A stretch of DNA of 64,000 bases from Anthoceros angustus (GCA_010909165.1 VJWM01000172.1:434001-498000), one strand, 5' to 3'; numbered from the stretch's first letter, positions 22,368-34,999 are shown. Notes: a model not told the origin generated them from the letters alone. Numbers and translations: made by a program.

Positions 22368-22619
22368 CTAGGCCATGAGGAACATGCAACACATGATCCA
22401 AATGAAGGACTGAGCCATCAAGAAGACGAAACGGGCGCCACTTCTCGATGGATGTTCTTCAGGTGATTCATCACCCAAGAGGACCTTATCTCGTGAAGAT
22501 GAGGACCGGTAGTGAGTAAATAGCGATTTATCATTGCAAATGTGTGACGTTGCACCTGAATCTAGGTACCAAACGTGTAGAAGAGATGGGAGAGAAGAGG
22601 CCAGGCAAGCCGTCATCAC
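22368..22619 (-). pseudogene. Copia aspartic protease
   Basis: Contains VWYLDSGATSHICND with the catalytic DSG triad near 22562-22554, followed by KSLFTHYRSSS and a KVLLGDESP-like flap-side motif. This is the standard copia protease signature. It would process the polyprotein. Frame is lost near 22440, before the integrase. Confidence 0.9.
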
Positions 22620-22987
22620 AACGGGAGGTTTGCTGGAGAGGGAAGAAGAACGACCCGTTGCAAGGTATCGTGAGTTTCAAACTAAAGGTGCTCTCAACCG
22701 ACGGGCTATTTCTCCTACATTCTCTTCCTTCCTTGATACCGCACTTGCATGCACCCAGCTTGGAAGTTGAGGGTTCAAGTTGAAGCACTGTGTGAAAATC
22801 GGCAGTGTTCTGTTTCAGATATGAATGTGTCAAGTTTTGTACCGCCCCTGTAGCCGGGAACTCACTACGGCTTCTCTTGGCAAAGAAAGCACCCACCACA
22901 CTGCTGAAATTACGCAGGGGAGACCTAAGGCAACAGCCCGTCCACTGAGGGTAGATCCACAGCTGAAACGGCTGGTAGCCAGAGGCA

Positions 22988-23572
22988 TCAGAAGTAATCG
23001 GATAAACAACATCCAAACGGAAACGATGAACCTGTATGGATCAATTGTCTCAAGTCGACTAAACAAGAATGTGGTGAGACTTTTCTCCTCTTTGAGTCGA
23101 GAGAAAGAGTCGCCTCACAAAGACACATGGTGAGAATGTTCTTTACTTCATAAGTTTGCAGCAGTTGATTCCATATGTCCTCAGCCTTAGAAATAAATGC
23201 CACATCTGGGAGGAGAACTTCATCGAGACCACTGATCAATACCGCACGAGCGACACTATTCAGGTTCTCCCACCTTAATTTCTCTTCTGATGTGGAAGTT
23301 ATGGACGGCCTCGTAATTGTTCCATCTACCACACCCCACACATGCCTTGCTTGCAGGGCTGCAGTCATACGAACACGCCAGCTTTCAAACTTGGTACCAT
23401 TGAAGCGATCACGCTCTTTGAATTCAGCAATATGGGAGGCTGAAAGATGAGGGAGCCTGAGGGGAGAACTGCCCTGAGGCCTGTGCCCCGCCACCACCTT
23501 CTCCAAAGCCTCCGCCCCGATCGAGACCACTTTGCCCTCGCCGCTTGGCCGATCGACATCGCACCGATTGTT
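22988..23572 (-). pseudogene. Copia gag
   Basis: The frame running down to 22988 encodes FKERDRFNGTKFESWRVRMT, then ALQARHVWGVVDGTI and LISGLDEVLLPDVAFISKAE with EDIWNQLLQTYEVKN, the typical copia gag N-terminal (UBN2-type) domain. A start ATG near 23559 is in another frame, so one frameshift lies near 23530. Downstream (22987-22620) is frame-broken and should hold the CCHC nucleocapsid; only a CKCGIKEGREC-like trace is seen, and it is not a clear knuckle. Confidence 0.85.
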
Positions 23573-24280
23573 AATCTGAGGGAGTAAAATGGGAGGTATG
23601 TCGATTGATCAGGCCGACAACCTCACATTGATCACCTCAGAGAGAAACAATCAGAAACATGGGATCAACAGCGCCAGAAAAACGGCAGATGTGCAAAACC
23701 GTCTTCGGGGAGGAATTAGCTGCAGGCGATCAGCAATCGCATGAAGCTAACCTTCTCGCTTGACGACTTCGTGATCCGCAAGACGGAGGGTTTTCATTCA
23801 TGAATTCGTGGATCGTGTGAGTTTGACCAAACCGTCGACGGTTGGAAGTCTGCAAGGAGGGAGCATCCAACAACGACACCAGCAAGCAAGAAGGCGCGTT
23901 CTCCAGAAAGCATCTTCGGAAATCTAGATGCCGAGACTGAAGAGAATTCCTCAAACGTCTGTCATGAAATCCAGCATGAAGTTGAGAACGGCTGCAGATC
24001 AGAGTGCAAATCGCCTTGACCCGCTTTGCGACAAAAAACGCAGCACAGACGGGCGCCTTGCTTGGCCGTTCGTTCTTGATGTCATGTCAGAAAGAACCAA
24101 CCGCCTTCGGGTTCATTCGAACGAAGCACATCCTCACCGCCGCGGTCGAAACGAGAACATTGTCTGGTCCCCTTTTGCACTATGTGCTCTCCTGAAGAGA
24201 GCGGCTAGGACCAGAGATTGTATGAGTGCCTTGTCTTCATTGTTATTGTAGCGGAAGGTGATAAAAGATTCAAGGATCAG
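23573..24280 (-). other. Copia 5' leader
   Basis: Lies between the primer site and gag. No protein family recognised. It would hold the packaging signal and leader of the element. Confidence 0.5.
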
Positions 24281-24296
24281 ATGAGCTCTGATACCA
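24281..24296 (-). promoter_or_regulatory. Copia primer-binding site (initiator-Met tRNA)
   Basis: On the minus strand TGGTATCAGAGCTCAT follows directly after the 5' LTR end. TGGTATCAGAGC is the classic complement of the 3' end of plant initiator-Met tRNA. Confidence 0.93.
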
Positions 24297-24457
24297 TGTC
24301 AAGTTCTAAGAAGAACATGGTTGAATTGATTTTCAGGAAAATACAACAAGGGTTTTAAAAGTGTTTTTCCTGAAACCCATGACTATTCAATGGCTACCCG
24401 CTTAATTCCGCTTACATGCGAAACGCCAGTCCCTAATCTGGGTTTATTTCTGCAACA
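24297..24457 (-). repeat. Copia 5' LTR
   Basis: It is 161 bp, starting TGTCAAGTTCTAAG and ending CTGCAACA on the + strand, partner of 18627-18771. The primer site lies immediately inside and TATTG immediately outside. Confidence 0.9.
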
Positions 24458-24462
24458 TATTG
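24458..24462. repeat. Target site duplication TATTG, right
   Basis: Matches 18622-18626. Confidence 0.9.
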
Positions 24463-25164
24463 CTAGAATAATCAGATAATCTTGTTTTACCATTAACTTA
24501 TAGAATTATCAAAAACTATACCAAAGATAGACGTGGAAGATATATTACAACCTCTCATCACTAGATAAAACCGAATGAAGTAATTTTAAAAAATAGAAGG
24601 TAAACATAGTAAATATAGAAGTGGATAAGAGAAAAGAATTATTGTGGGTAGTTTAGAAAATATACTTGTGGATGTGGCTAAATGAATCCTTCTGGGAGGG
24701 ACCACCGGCAGGGTGGATCACCACATGTCTCTATACAACGTATGCTCCAAAACTTTGGAAATATTGTTACTTATTATGACGACAGTGTCCATCAATACGA
24801 ATATACTATAATTTACTTGAATTTGTATAACATAATACATCATCGGTAACAAAACTCTCAAGTCTTGTATGGTCCCACACACCACAAATCTCCAATATCT
24901 ATTTACTAAAGGATTCTCATTTTGTTGTCAATGATTCCAAGTTTCCATCCCGCGAGTATGGATGATGACAAGCCATGATGCTATCTTTGCATCAATTTCA
25001 CAAAGAAGACGCTAGAGGTATTATAATTCTTTTATATGTGCGTATTCCATGTATTAAAAGTTCGATTCTTGATATGTATATACGTTGCTCAACTAGCTAG
25101 TTTATGTATTGATGGTCATAAATCCCGCGTTGATGGTGAAAACAAAGGGAATCTTGGACTACGA

Positions 25165-25420
25165 TGTCCCGATCCCCATCCATCTCCCCATTTTCACCCT
25201 CCGCACGGGATTACGACTCCGGCTCAGATCCTCATCCATCTCCCCATTTTTACCCTCCTGCAGTTTACCACTACTTCCTGGCCCAGCATCCTCATCCATT
25301 CCCCATTTTTCCTCTGTGCCGACCACGATTTCCCGGTCCAGACCCTGTCCATCTCCCCATTTTTTCCTCTCGCAGCCGGACTATGTACTTCCCCGTCCGT
25401 ATCTCATCCATCACTCCCCC
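25165..25420 (+). repeat. 60 bp-period minisatellite, 5 repeats (U3)
   Basis: Five repeats, more decayed than elsewhere (for example CATTCCCC and TGTCCATCTCCCC variants). Confidence 0.85.
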
Positions 25421-26559
25421 AAATTTCGTATCCTCCCAAGAATAAGAAGTTGGTATAAGGGCAAGAACAAGATATCTATGGAACCAATTGGCTAGATTGT
25501 CTATGTTAGCCTGCTGTAGGGATTTACTTTGTGTAGGAATGTTATCCTTCTTCTGCTTCGGTGGTCTCATTGCTCTTATGCAGCCCTAGTATATATTTGT
25601 TGTGATATGCTTGTTTCTTGTCATGGGGCTTTAGGAGGTGAAATTCTCTTCTTTTTTATAAAGCATTAAAAATTTGGTGTAATAAAAGTTACTCTCAACC
25701 TTACTTGCCTCTAATGCTCGCTGTAATTTGCTACGAATAATGTTGCATCACTGCTGATCAAAGGAACGGTCGCATACCTCGCTAGTCAATGCTCCAACTC
25801 TGGAATCTGGGCCAACGGTGTATATGCTCCTTGGATGGTGATGGAAATACTTCAAAAATCCAAGAGATAAATCAATTCAAGAAGGATCCGCTGAGCATAC
25901 CTCTTACAATCGTATGTCACAACGAGTTATGCTCGAATTAATAAGAGGCGAATTTATCCTATAGCAAGCTTGTTCGAGTTCACATGTGCCCGAGTACATG
26001 TAGCTCTAGAAGCATCTCCACAAGCCTTCGAACTACGTTATCAGGATCTTCCATATCAAGAACCTTTTGCGCCCCGACTGAGATCGAATATCTTGGATTG
26101 TCAAAAGAAACCAATTCAAGTGCAACATTTACATAGCTTATTATCACAATTGCTTGCTTGAAGCAAGAGCAAGGACTTCAAAGAAGAGCTTAACTAGTTG
26201 GCACCTCCAAGCCTTCCAACCGAGGCAGCCTCCGTGACCTTCCTGCCAAGAAGCTTATAGCCCCACTCTCGAGACTAAATATCCTTATCATGCAACAAAC
26301 CATTCAAGTACAACATTTACATAGATTGTTCACACTGTTAGCTTGAAGCAAGAGCAGTGGACTTCAAAGAAGAGCAGAATTGGTTGCAACTTACACTGCA
26401 CCACTACCATTCTACCCTCATGTGCAAGCTAAAGATGAATAAAGCGTGTATGCTCGCATGATACATCGATGAAGTGGTTGACACCAAACCTTGTCGCCAC
26501 TTTAGACATACCTCAACATCCAGCTCACGTCAGCCGCCGTTATTGCAGCCCTCAGGCTT

Positions 26560-27100
26560 GGATTTTCAAGTTCATCATGATTTTGCCAAGAAGGCGGCCT
26601 CGTTGACGCAACGCTGACCAAGAAGGACATGCCCTTCAATGGCTGACTGGCATGAAGCCGTAGCTGAAGGATATCGGGGTGAGCGATTCTAACCACAACC
26701 ACCAGATTGGAAAAACCGCTCCATGTGTAATGAGATGTACCGCTATTTATTGGGACTATCTTAAGCCGTAAGGACTAGAAGAAGTGATCATCCAATTTTC
26801 TATGTCAAGCAGTGCAAACTTATGGATGAGAGAAATTATTCAACCACCGAGAGGGAAGGTCTTGGCATCATATACTCTGTAAGAAGTTTAGACACTACAT
26901 GCTTGCTTGTAATGACGTTCCATGTCGACTCATTTTGCTAAAGTACCTTGTGAACAAGCTAGATTTATCGTGAAGGATTGCTAGGTGGGTCGTTGCTGCA
27001 AGAGTTTGATTTTGATGAAACCAAAGGCCAAGGCAACATATATGAATGCCAATTTTGTTGCCCGTCAAAATTGGAAAATGGAAAATGGATTGTGGCAATC
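26560..27100 (+). pseudogene. Ty3 RT tail plus RNase H fragment (U3)
   Basis: Recognisable by the AKKAA region, LTKKDMPF, the YSTTEREGL Glu motif, a damaged FHVD motif near 26920, and NANFV. Heavily frameshifted between 26640 and 26830. Confidence 0.85.
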
Positions 27101-27945
27101 GATGACGCCCCATTTTTCCGACGAGGAGCTAGTAGCGCCGGGTTGGGAGAGGATCATGAGCAAAGTACACATTTGATTGAGGTCAAGCAAGAGGTGTTGC
27201 GCGTAGCACCAAATGTCTGTGGAAGGGGTTTGTCAGGATGCGGCAGGAGGACGATCTAGGAGTTCGAGATGAAGTAAAAGAGCAGCATGGGTGCAAGGAG
27301 GAGCAAGGTATGCTCTTTAAGTGGAAGGGCTGCAAGTGGAGGCCACAACGCTGGCAAAAGGATGTGGAGAACAATGAAGAAATCGCAATTTGAAGGAAGT
27401 GAGAGGTGGCACACAAAATGGTGTGCCTCATGAGGAGGTGTGCTGGAGTCTAGAAGCGAGGTAGCTCCGCATTGGTGGTGTATATGGAGAAGGATTGTGG
27501 AGAAACCACACCTCAAAGAGTGCTTGCAGTGGAGTCATGAAGAAAGAGTCCACAAGTCCACTCGAACAAGGTAAGTGGTGCCAGGAAAACGCAGCAATGT
27601 GAGGAGATCGCTAGAGCGCTGTCCGGGGCTAGTGTGAGACTAGGCAGCATAGAGATGAAGAGGCCGATGGCGCTGAGATGAGCGGTGTCGATGGCCCAGT
27701 GAGTGCCAGCAGCTGGCCGACGCCAGGAAGGAGCTGGTTTTGCAAGCCAAGTAGAGGCGAGGCTGCACACGGCATCCGACATCCCTCAGTGGGCAAACCA
27801 GAGGGGACGGCGAGGTGTACATGGAAGAGGAGGCCTGGAGTGAAGGACTCCCATGTCCACGTATTTGCTAAACGGTGAGGTACGTAAGATTCTTAGAGCA
27901 TGGATCATGCCTAATGGTTTGTCAAGGGAAGGGGCGTACGTTGTT

Positions 27946-29022
27946 CCTTACAAAGCTGCGCCTTATTGTCTACGAGATGGGGTCTCATAGCTTGATCCGA
28001 TGGGAAGATCCAGGTTGTTTGGAAGAGAAGCTACTCTCACTAGAAGCTTTGCATGCGAGAGTGGAGGCCATTATTTGGTACAAATTACGATGAAGGAGAT
28101 CCTAGATGCGGTGGTTTTGGTGGGCCGGCTGAGGGATGTGTGGGATTTTGTTCGGAGGTGTGATGCATTCCAACGGGTTGGGAGGCCGACTTTCAACCAA
28201 TGGCCCCTCACTTATATCCTACCTTTGGCACCTTCGAGAAGTGGGGCATAGACTTTGTAGGTCCCATCGTACCCACAAAATGGACAAGGTAGCAATATAT
28301 TTGAGGATCACGGACTCCATAAAAATGGGAGGTCGAAGCAACAAGGAAGGATGATGCACCAAGAGTGTAAAAGTTTCTCTTTGAGAACATCGAATTTCAG
28401 ATGGGTGTCCTTGAGCCGCTGATAGGAGAACCTATTTTCTCAACTCGGTGATTGAGTCTTTTACCTCCTACCCAATATCCTAAGATCGAAGACAACTCCT
28501 TACAATCCCAAGGCAAATGGTTTGACGGAGAACACGAATGGTCGGTTGTGTACAATCTTGACCAAGGTAACTGTCACTCATATGTATGATTGGGACACCA
28601 AATTGTATTCCACTTTGTGGGTCCCATCGGGCCGCCCACAAAATGGACAAGGCGCAATATATTTTGGTGGATAGGACTCTCACAAAATGGTGAGGTCAAG
28701 CAACAAGGAAGGATGATGCACCGATGGTGGCAAAGTTTCTCTTTGAGAACATCGTAACTCGGTATGGGTGTCCTTTGAGCTGGCCGATAGAACTCATTTT
28801 CAACTCGGTGATTGAGTCTTTTACCTCCTACCTCAATATCCGATCGAAGACAACTCCTTACAATCCCAAGGCAAATGGTTTTGTGGAGAACACGAATGGT
28901 TTGTTGTGTACAATCTTGACCAAGGTAATCACACTCACATGTATGATTGGGACACCAAGGTATCTGGGCCAGGGCCTACAGATGCTGGAGAAGGTGACCA
29001 CCAAGAAGACTCTATTATTTAA
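27946..29022 (+). pseudogene. Ty3 integrase with internal duplication (U3)
   Basis: The zinc-binding part (27960-28190) is followed by a core that occurs twice: 28252-28611 and 28612-28970, each with first-Asp to Glu-motif sequence. The first copy has GGCATAGACTTTGTAGG near 28250. The second begins directly at CTTTGTGGGTCCC without WGID. The C-terminal part after 28970 is the longest kept in any unit, reading on to DPPLRISLTPNLNSS near 29100. Confidence 0.85.
28252..28970 (+). repeat. ~359 bp tandem duplication inside integrase (U3)
   Basis: Copies 28252-28611 and 28612-28970. The joint uses CTTTGTGGG, present both in the integrase core (CATAGACTTTGTGGGTCCC) and near its end (TTCAGCTTTGTGGGCC) in other units. 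Confidence 0.88.
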
Positions 29023-29444
29023 TGTCGAGAAGAGGGGCCCTGATGCTCCGTGGTTCGATCCTCCCCTTCGAATTTCCCTCACGCCAAACCTCAACTCCTC
29101 ATGAGTTTCGGATGCACAATCTTAACAGCTCCTATTGATCCTATGCTGACTTGTAATATATGGAGGAAGTCACCAGCACATGGTGTTTGACCCGGAGGAA
29201 GGAATCCAGCTTGGGACTCCGTGGAGACAGAGATCCCTACCACTGCCGCATCCAATATATCATATCGAGCCACTTGATTTGTGAAATCATTTGAGTAATC
29301 CACCGATCTATTACAACATCTGGAAGACCAAGCGCTTTCAAAATCTCGACGAATCACTTGAGTTGCCAAAGTATTTGAGTACCCATTTGATCCATCACAA
29401 AATATGAATGAGCTATGCATTTATAGTTGAAACTTGGGTAAATA

Positions 29445-30039
29445 TAGACTTGAAGATGGTTTTGTTCTCGATGATATATTATGAATTATCGATGTTTTTT
29501 TATTTTGTTAGTAAATTATAGTATATTTAATATTGATATTATAACAAAAACATCATCATAAACATCACAAAATATTTCCAAGAGATATTATGACAATCAT
29601 AACGTTGTTTTACCATTAACTTATAGAATTATCAAAAACTATACCAAAGATAGACGTGGAAGATATATTACAAATAACCTTCTCGATCACTAGATAAAAG
29701 CATGGAAGTAATTTGGCATAAAAGAAGGTAAACATAGTAAATATAGAAAGTGGATAAGAGTAAAAGTAATTATTGGGGTAGTTTAGGTAAATATAATGGG
29801 GCATGATAGAAGCAACAGAATCCTTCTGAGGTAGGATGGGCATCACAGTAGTATGGATCACCACAAGTGCCCTATACAAATTCGATGTCGTAAAATCTCT
29901 TGGAAATATTGTTTGTGATGTTTATGATGATGTTTTTGTTATAATATCAATATGAAATATACTATAATTTACTAACAAAATAAAAATTATCGATAATTCA
30001 TAATATATCATCGAGAACAAAACCATCTTCAAGTCTATA
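29445..30039. repeat. Inverted repeat (U4)
   Basis: Arms are at 29445-29592 and 29887-30039. Confidence 0.87.
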
Positions 30040-30369
30040 TATGTATGGTCCCTACACACAAATCACAAATCTATCTTCATATATCTATTTCAATCTTTAA
30101 AAGGATTCTCATTTTGTTGTCTACAATGATTCCAAGTTTGCGCCGATCTATGGCTATGATGATGTTTGTGATGCTATCTTTGCTTAGCATCAATTTTGTG
30201 TCACAAGATTGCTAAGAGGTATTATAATTCTTTTATATGTGTGTATTCCATGTATTAAAATTCCATTTTAGATATGTATATTATGTTGCTCTCAACTAGC
30301 TAGTTTATGCTTGATGTGTTAAATCCGTGGTTGATGTAGAAAAACAAAGGAATTAGGACTCACGACTTC

Positions 30370-30630
30370 TGGTCCCGATCCCCATCCATCTCCCCATTTT
30401 CACCCTCTCGCAAAGCCGGACTACGTACTTCCGGTCTAGATCCTCATCCATCTCCCCATTTTTACCCTCTGCAAAGCCGGACTACGATTCTCGTCCAGAT
30501 CCTCATCCATCTCCCCATTTTTCCCTCCGCAGCCGGACTACGACTTCCTCGGGTCCATCCTCATCCATCTCCCCATTTTTCCCTCCGCAGGACTATGTAC
30601 TTCTGGTCGATCCTCATCCATCACCCCCCA
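30370..30630 (+). repeat. 60 bp-period minisatellite, 5 repeats (U4)
   Basis: Five repeats with CAAAGCCGGACTACG linkers, the second bearing GTCTAGATCC. Confidence 0.9.
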
Positions 30631-31775
30631 AATTTTGGTATCCCTCCCAAGAATAAGAAGTTGGTATAAGGGAGCACAGGAATGAAGATATCTATGGGAG
30701 CAATTGGCTAGATTGTCTATGTTAGCTCGTTGTTGGTAGGATTTCTACTTCCTTTGTGTAGGGATTGTTATCCTCTTCTCTGCTTCGTGGTCTCTTATGT
30801 GCAGCCCTAGTATATATTTGTTGTGGGGATATCTTGTGCCTCTCGATGGGGCTTTAGGAGGTGAAATTCTCTTTTTATAAAGCATTAAAAATTTTGGTGT
30901 AAAAGTTACTCAACCTTACCCTCTAATGCTCGCACGGCACGAACAATGAGCAGATCGTTGAACAAAGGAACTCGTTAAGTGCTGCTTAGTCGAATGCTCC
31001 AACTCTTGGAATCCCGATAACGGTGGTTGGCGCCCCAGGATGGATGCTAGTACATCTAAAAATCCAGAGAGATAAATCAATTCAAGAAGGATCCGGCTGA
31101 GCATACTCCTCTTACAATCGATGTCACAACGAGTTATCTCGAATGGCTAATAAGAGGCGGTAATTATCCTAGCTAGCAAGCTTGTTCAGATGTGTGGCTC
31201 GAGTACATGTGGCTCAAAGCATCTCCACAAGCCTTCCGAACCACAAGCATTTCCATGACCTTCCATATCAAGAACCTTTTGCAAATTCCGACTGTGAGAT
31301 CGAACATCTTGGATTGCCGTAAAGAAACCAATTCAAGTGCAACATTTACATAGCGACATTTCACAATTGCTTGCTTGAAGCAAGAGGGACTTCAAAGAAG
31401 AGCTTAACTAGTTGCACCTCCACAAGCCTTCGAGGAAAGGCACGCACTTCAGGACCTTCCTCACAAGAAGCGTGTAAATTCCACTCTTGAGACTAAACAT
31501 CCTGATTGTTGTGCAACAAACCAATTCAAGTACAACATTTACATAGCGATTGTTCATACTGCTAGCTTGAAGCAAGAGGTGGACTTCAAAGAAGAGCGAA
31601 TTGGTTGCACCTACACCCAATTACTACCATTCTACCCTGCAAGCTAAAGATGAAAAGCGTATGCTCGCATGATACATCGATGAAGTGGTTGACACCAAAC
31701 CTTGTTGTCACGAGACATACCTCAACATCCAGCCTCACAAGCTCGCTTACCGCAGCCTATTGCAGCTCTAGGCTT

Positions 31776-32300
31776 GGATTTTCAAGTTCATCAAGGATTT
31801 TGCCAAGAAGGCGGCCTGGACGCAGCTGACCAAGAAGGACATGCCCTTCAATGGACAGAGCCAAGGCATGAAGCCTTTTAGCTTGAAGGATAGCTTGGTG
31901 AGCGTTCAACACTACAACCAGATTGGAAAAACCGTCCATGTACGATGTACCGCTACTTATTGGGACTATCTGCCAAGGACGAGAAGAAGCGGATCATCCA
32001 ATTTTCTATTGGCAGCAACTTATGGATCGAGAGAAATTATTCAACCACCGAGAGGGAAGGTCTTAGCATCATATACTCTTGTAAGAAGTTTAGACACTAC
32101 ATGCTTGCTTGTGGTGACGCCCATGTCACCATTTTGTGTTAAAGGATTTTAACAAGCCAGATTTATCGTGAAGGATTGCTAGGTGGGTCCTGCAAGGCAA
32201 GAGTTTGATTTTGATGTAGAAACCAGGCCAAGGAAGCAACATATGAATGCCAATTTTGTTCTCGAAAATTGGAAAATGGAAAATGGATTGTGGCCACTGA
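31776..32300 (+). pseudogene. Ty3 RT tail plus RNase H fragment (U4)
   Basis: A 65-codon frame (31945-32142) keeps RNYSTTEREGLSIIYSCKKF. The FHVD motif is damaged near 32130 by lost bases. NANFV is kept near 32247. Confidence 0.85.
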
Positions 32301-32992
32301 TGACGTCTCCCATTTCCACGAGGAGCTAGTAGCAGAGCGGTTAGGGGAGAGGATCATGAGCAAGTACACATTTGATTGAGGCTCAGCAAGAAGAGGCGTG
32401 CTGTAAGGACCAAATGTGGAAGGGGTTTTCAGGATTTGGTCACAGGAGGACGATCGAGGAGTTCGAGATGAAGTAAAGAGCAGCAAAGATAAGGAGGAGC
32501 AAGGTATGCTCTTTAAGTGGAAGGGCTGCAAGTGGAGGCCACAACGTTGGCAAAGGATGAGAAACAAACAAGAAACGCAATTTGAAGGAAGGAGAGGTGG
32601 CACACAAAATGGTGTGCCTCATGAGGAGGTGTACGCTGAGTCTAGAAGTGAGGTAGTTATGGTGGTGTATATAAGAAGGACTGTGAGAAACCACACCTCA
32701 AAGAGTGCTTGCAAGTGGAGCTGCAAGAAAGAGCGCCGATGTGTCCACGGTCGATGGCACGCTGTGAAAACGCAGAATGTGAGGAGATCTCACTAGAGCT
32801 GCGGGTCTCGCTAGCGACTAGGCAGATAGAGATGAAGAGGGCTGGCGCGCTGAGAGATGAGTGTGTCGATGGGCAGACAAGTGCAAGCAGCTGCCCGCAG
32901 GAAGGAGCTGGTTTTGCAAGCCAAGTAGAGGGCGAGGTCAGTACACAAAGACCGACATCCCCAGTGGGCAAACTAGAGGGGACGCGAGGTAC

Positions 32993-33342
32993 CGGGAAGA
33001 GGAGGTCGGGCGTGAAGGACTCCCATGTCCACTAGATTTGCTAAACTGAGGGGTAAGATTCTTAGAGCACGGATCATGCCTAATGGTTTGTCAAGGAAGG
33101 GCGCATGTTGTTCCTTACAAAGCCTTATTGTCTACTTAGATGGGGTCTCATATAAGCTTATCCCATGGGAAGAGGAGGTCGGGCGTGAAGGACTCCCATG
33201 TCCACAGTGTTGCTAAGCGGTGAGGACGAAGATTCTTAGAGCAGGATCATGCCTAATGGTTTGTCAAGGAAGGGCGTGCTGTTGTTCCTTACAAAGCTGC
33301 CTTATTGTCTACGAGATGGGGTCTCATACAAGCTTGGTCCGG
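32993..33342 (+). repeat. 172-178 bp tandem duplication (U4)
   Basis: Copies 32993-33164 and 33165-33342 cover GAAGAGGAGGTCGGGCGTG through the start of the integrase zinc region. The joint uses ATGGGAAGA, which occurs at both parental ends in other units. Confidence 0.88.
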
Positions 33343-34009
33343 ATGGGAAGATCCGAGGTTGTTGGAAGAGAAGGAAGCTACTCTCATCATAGAAGCTTTG
33401 CATGCGTAAGAGGCCGAGGCCATTATTTGCAACAAATTAATGAAGGAGATCCTAGATGGTGGTTTTGGTGGGCCACTGCAGGGATGTGTGGGATTTTGTC
33501 TTGAGGTGTGATGCATTCCAACCAAGTTGGGAGGCCGACTTTGTCAACACAATGGCCTCATACTTATATCCTACCTTTGGCACCTTCGAGAAGTGGGCTA
33601 GACTTTGTGGGTCCCATCGTCACCTACAAATGGACAAGCTGAATATATTTTGGTGGATACGACACTGCACAAAATGGCGAGACAAGCAACAAGGAAGGAT
33701 GATGCACCAAGAGGGCAAAGTTTCTCTTTGAGAACATCGTAACTCGGTATGGGTGTCCTTTGAGCGCCGCCGAGGGAACTCATTTTCTCAACTCGGTGAT
33801 TGAGTCTTTTACCTCCTACCTCAATATCCTAAATCGAAGACAACTCTCATAATCCCAAGGCAAATGGTTTGACGGAGAACACGAATGGTTTGTTGTGTAC
33901 AATCTGACCAAGGTAATCACACCATGTATGATTGGGACACCAAATTGCATTCGCTTTGTGGGCCTACAGAGGGAGAAGGTGACCACCAAGAAGACTCCTA
34001 TTATTTAAT
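33098..34009 (+). pseudogene. Ty3 integrase (U4)
   Basis: The first part is doubled by the duplication. The core has GRPTLSTQWPHTYILPLAPF but lost two residues around WGIDF near 33595. The second Asp is missing (CCGAGGGAACTCATTTT near 33770). The Glu motif near 33860 is intact. Confidence 0.87.
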
Positions 34010-34418
34010 GTACGAAGAGGGGCCTCGATGTCCGTGGTTCAGATCCTCCCCTTCGAATTTCCTCGACCAAACCTCAACTCCTCATGAGTTTCGGATGCAC
34101 AATCTTAATAAAATTTCATTGATCCTATGTCGACTTGTAATATATGGAGGAAGTCGACAAAGACATGGTGTTTGGACCCGAGGATGAACAGCGACTCCCG
34201 GAGACAGAGATCCCTACGACTGCATCCAATATATCATATCGAGCCACTTGATTTGTGAAATCATTTGAGTAATCCACCGATCTATTACAACATCCGAAGA
34301 CCAAGCGCTTTCAAAATCTCGATCGAATCACTTGAGTTGCCAAAGTATTTGAGTACTCCATTGATCCATCACAAAATATGAATGAGCTATGCATTTATAG
34401 TTGAAACTTGGGTAAATA

Positions 34419-34999
34419 TAGACTTGAAGATGGTTTTGTTCTCGATGATATATATGAATTATCGATAAGTTTTTTTATTTTGTTAGTAAATTATAGTATA
34501 TTTAATATTGATATTATAACAAAACATCATCATAAACATCACAAAAATATTTCCAAGAGATATTATGTCTCCAGATAACGTTGTTTTACCATTAACTTAT
34601 AGAATTATCAAAAACTATACCAAAGATAGACGTGGAAGATATATTACAAATAACCTTCTCGATCACTAGATAAATCAACCCGGAAGTAATTTGGCATAAA
34701 AGAAGAGAAAAACATAGTAAATATAGAAAGTGGATAAGAGTAAAAGTAATTATTGGGGTAGTTTAGGTAAATATAATGGGGCATGATAGAAGCAACAGAA
34801 TTTCTGAGGTAGGATGGGCATCGAGTAGCTGTGATCACCAAGTGCCCTATAATTCTCGCAAAACTTTGGAAATATTGTTTGATGTTTATGATGATGTTTT
34901 GTTATAATATCAATATGAAATATACTATAATTTACTAACAAAATAAAAAATTATCGATAATTCAATATATCATCGAGAACAAAACCATCTTCAAGTCTA
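34419..34999. repeat. Inverted repeat (U5)
   Basis: Arms are at 34419-34567 and 34857-34999. The right arm has lost bases near 34862-34882. Confidence 0.86.

Larger units (their letters stand above)
18627..24457 (-). mobile_element. Ty1/copia LTR retrotransposon, nested in U3
   Basis: The element is 5.83 kb, on the minus strand, with LTRs at both ends (TG...CA type), a primer site next to the right LTR and a 5 bp target duplication. Coding order on the minus strand is gag (23572-22988), protease (~22560), integrase remnant (22200-21795), reverse transcriptase (21092-19870) and RNase H (19807-19137), which is the copia order. It is damaged by frameshifts and by ~0.7 kb of Ty3-unit-like sequence within the integrase region. 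It inserted after the array had formed, since it is in one unit only. Confidence 0.92.
18472..24868. repeat. Inverted repeat of U3, split by the copia element
   Basis: The left arm is 18472-18621, ending where the copia target duplication begins. The spacer resumes at 24463 and a decayed right arm is at about 24746-24868. The arm symmetry is weaker than in other units because of indels. Confidence 0.75.
18073..29040 (+). repeat. Array unit U3 (with nested Ty1/copia element and a 359 bp duplication)
   Basis: Total 10.97 kb. Removing the copia element (18627-24457) and one copy of the duplication at 28252-28970 gives about 4.8 kb. U3 is the most diverged unit, especially in its inverted repeat right arm and minisatellite. 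The leader between 25440 and 26560 holds no recognised gene. Confidence 0.85.
29041..34023 (+). repeat. Array unit U4
   Basis: It is 4.98 kb, with no transposon insertion but a 172-178 bp duplication near the start of integrase. The segment 29100-29440 and the leader 30650-31775 hold no recognised gene. Confidence 0.87.
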
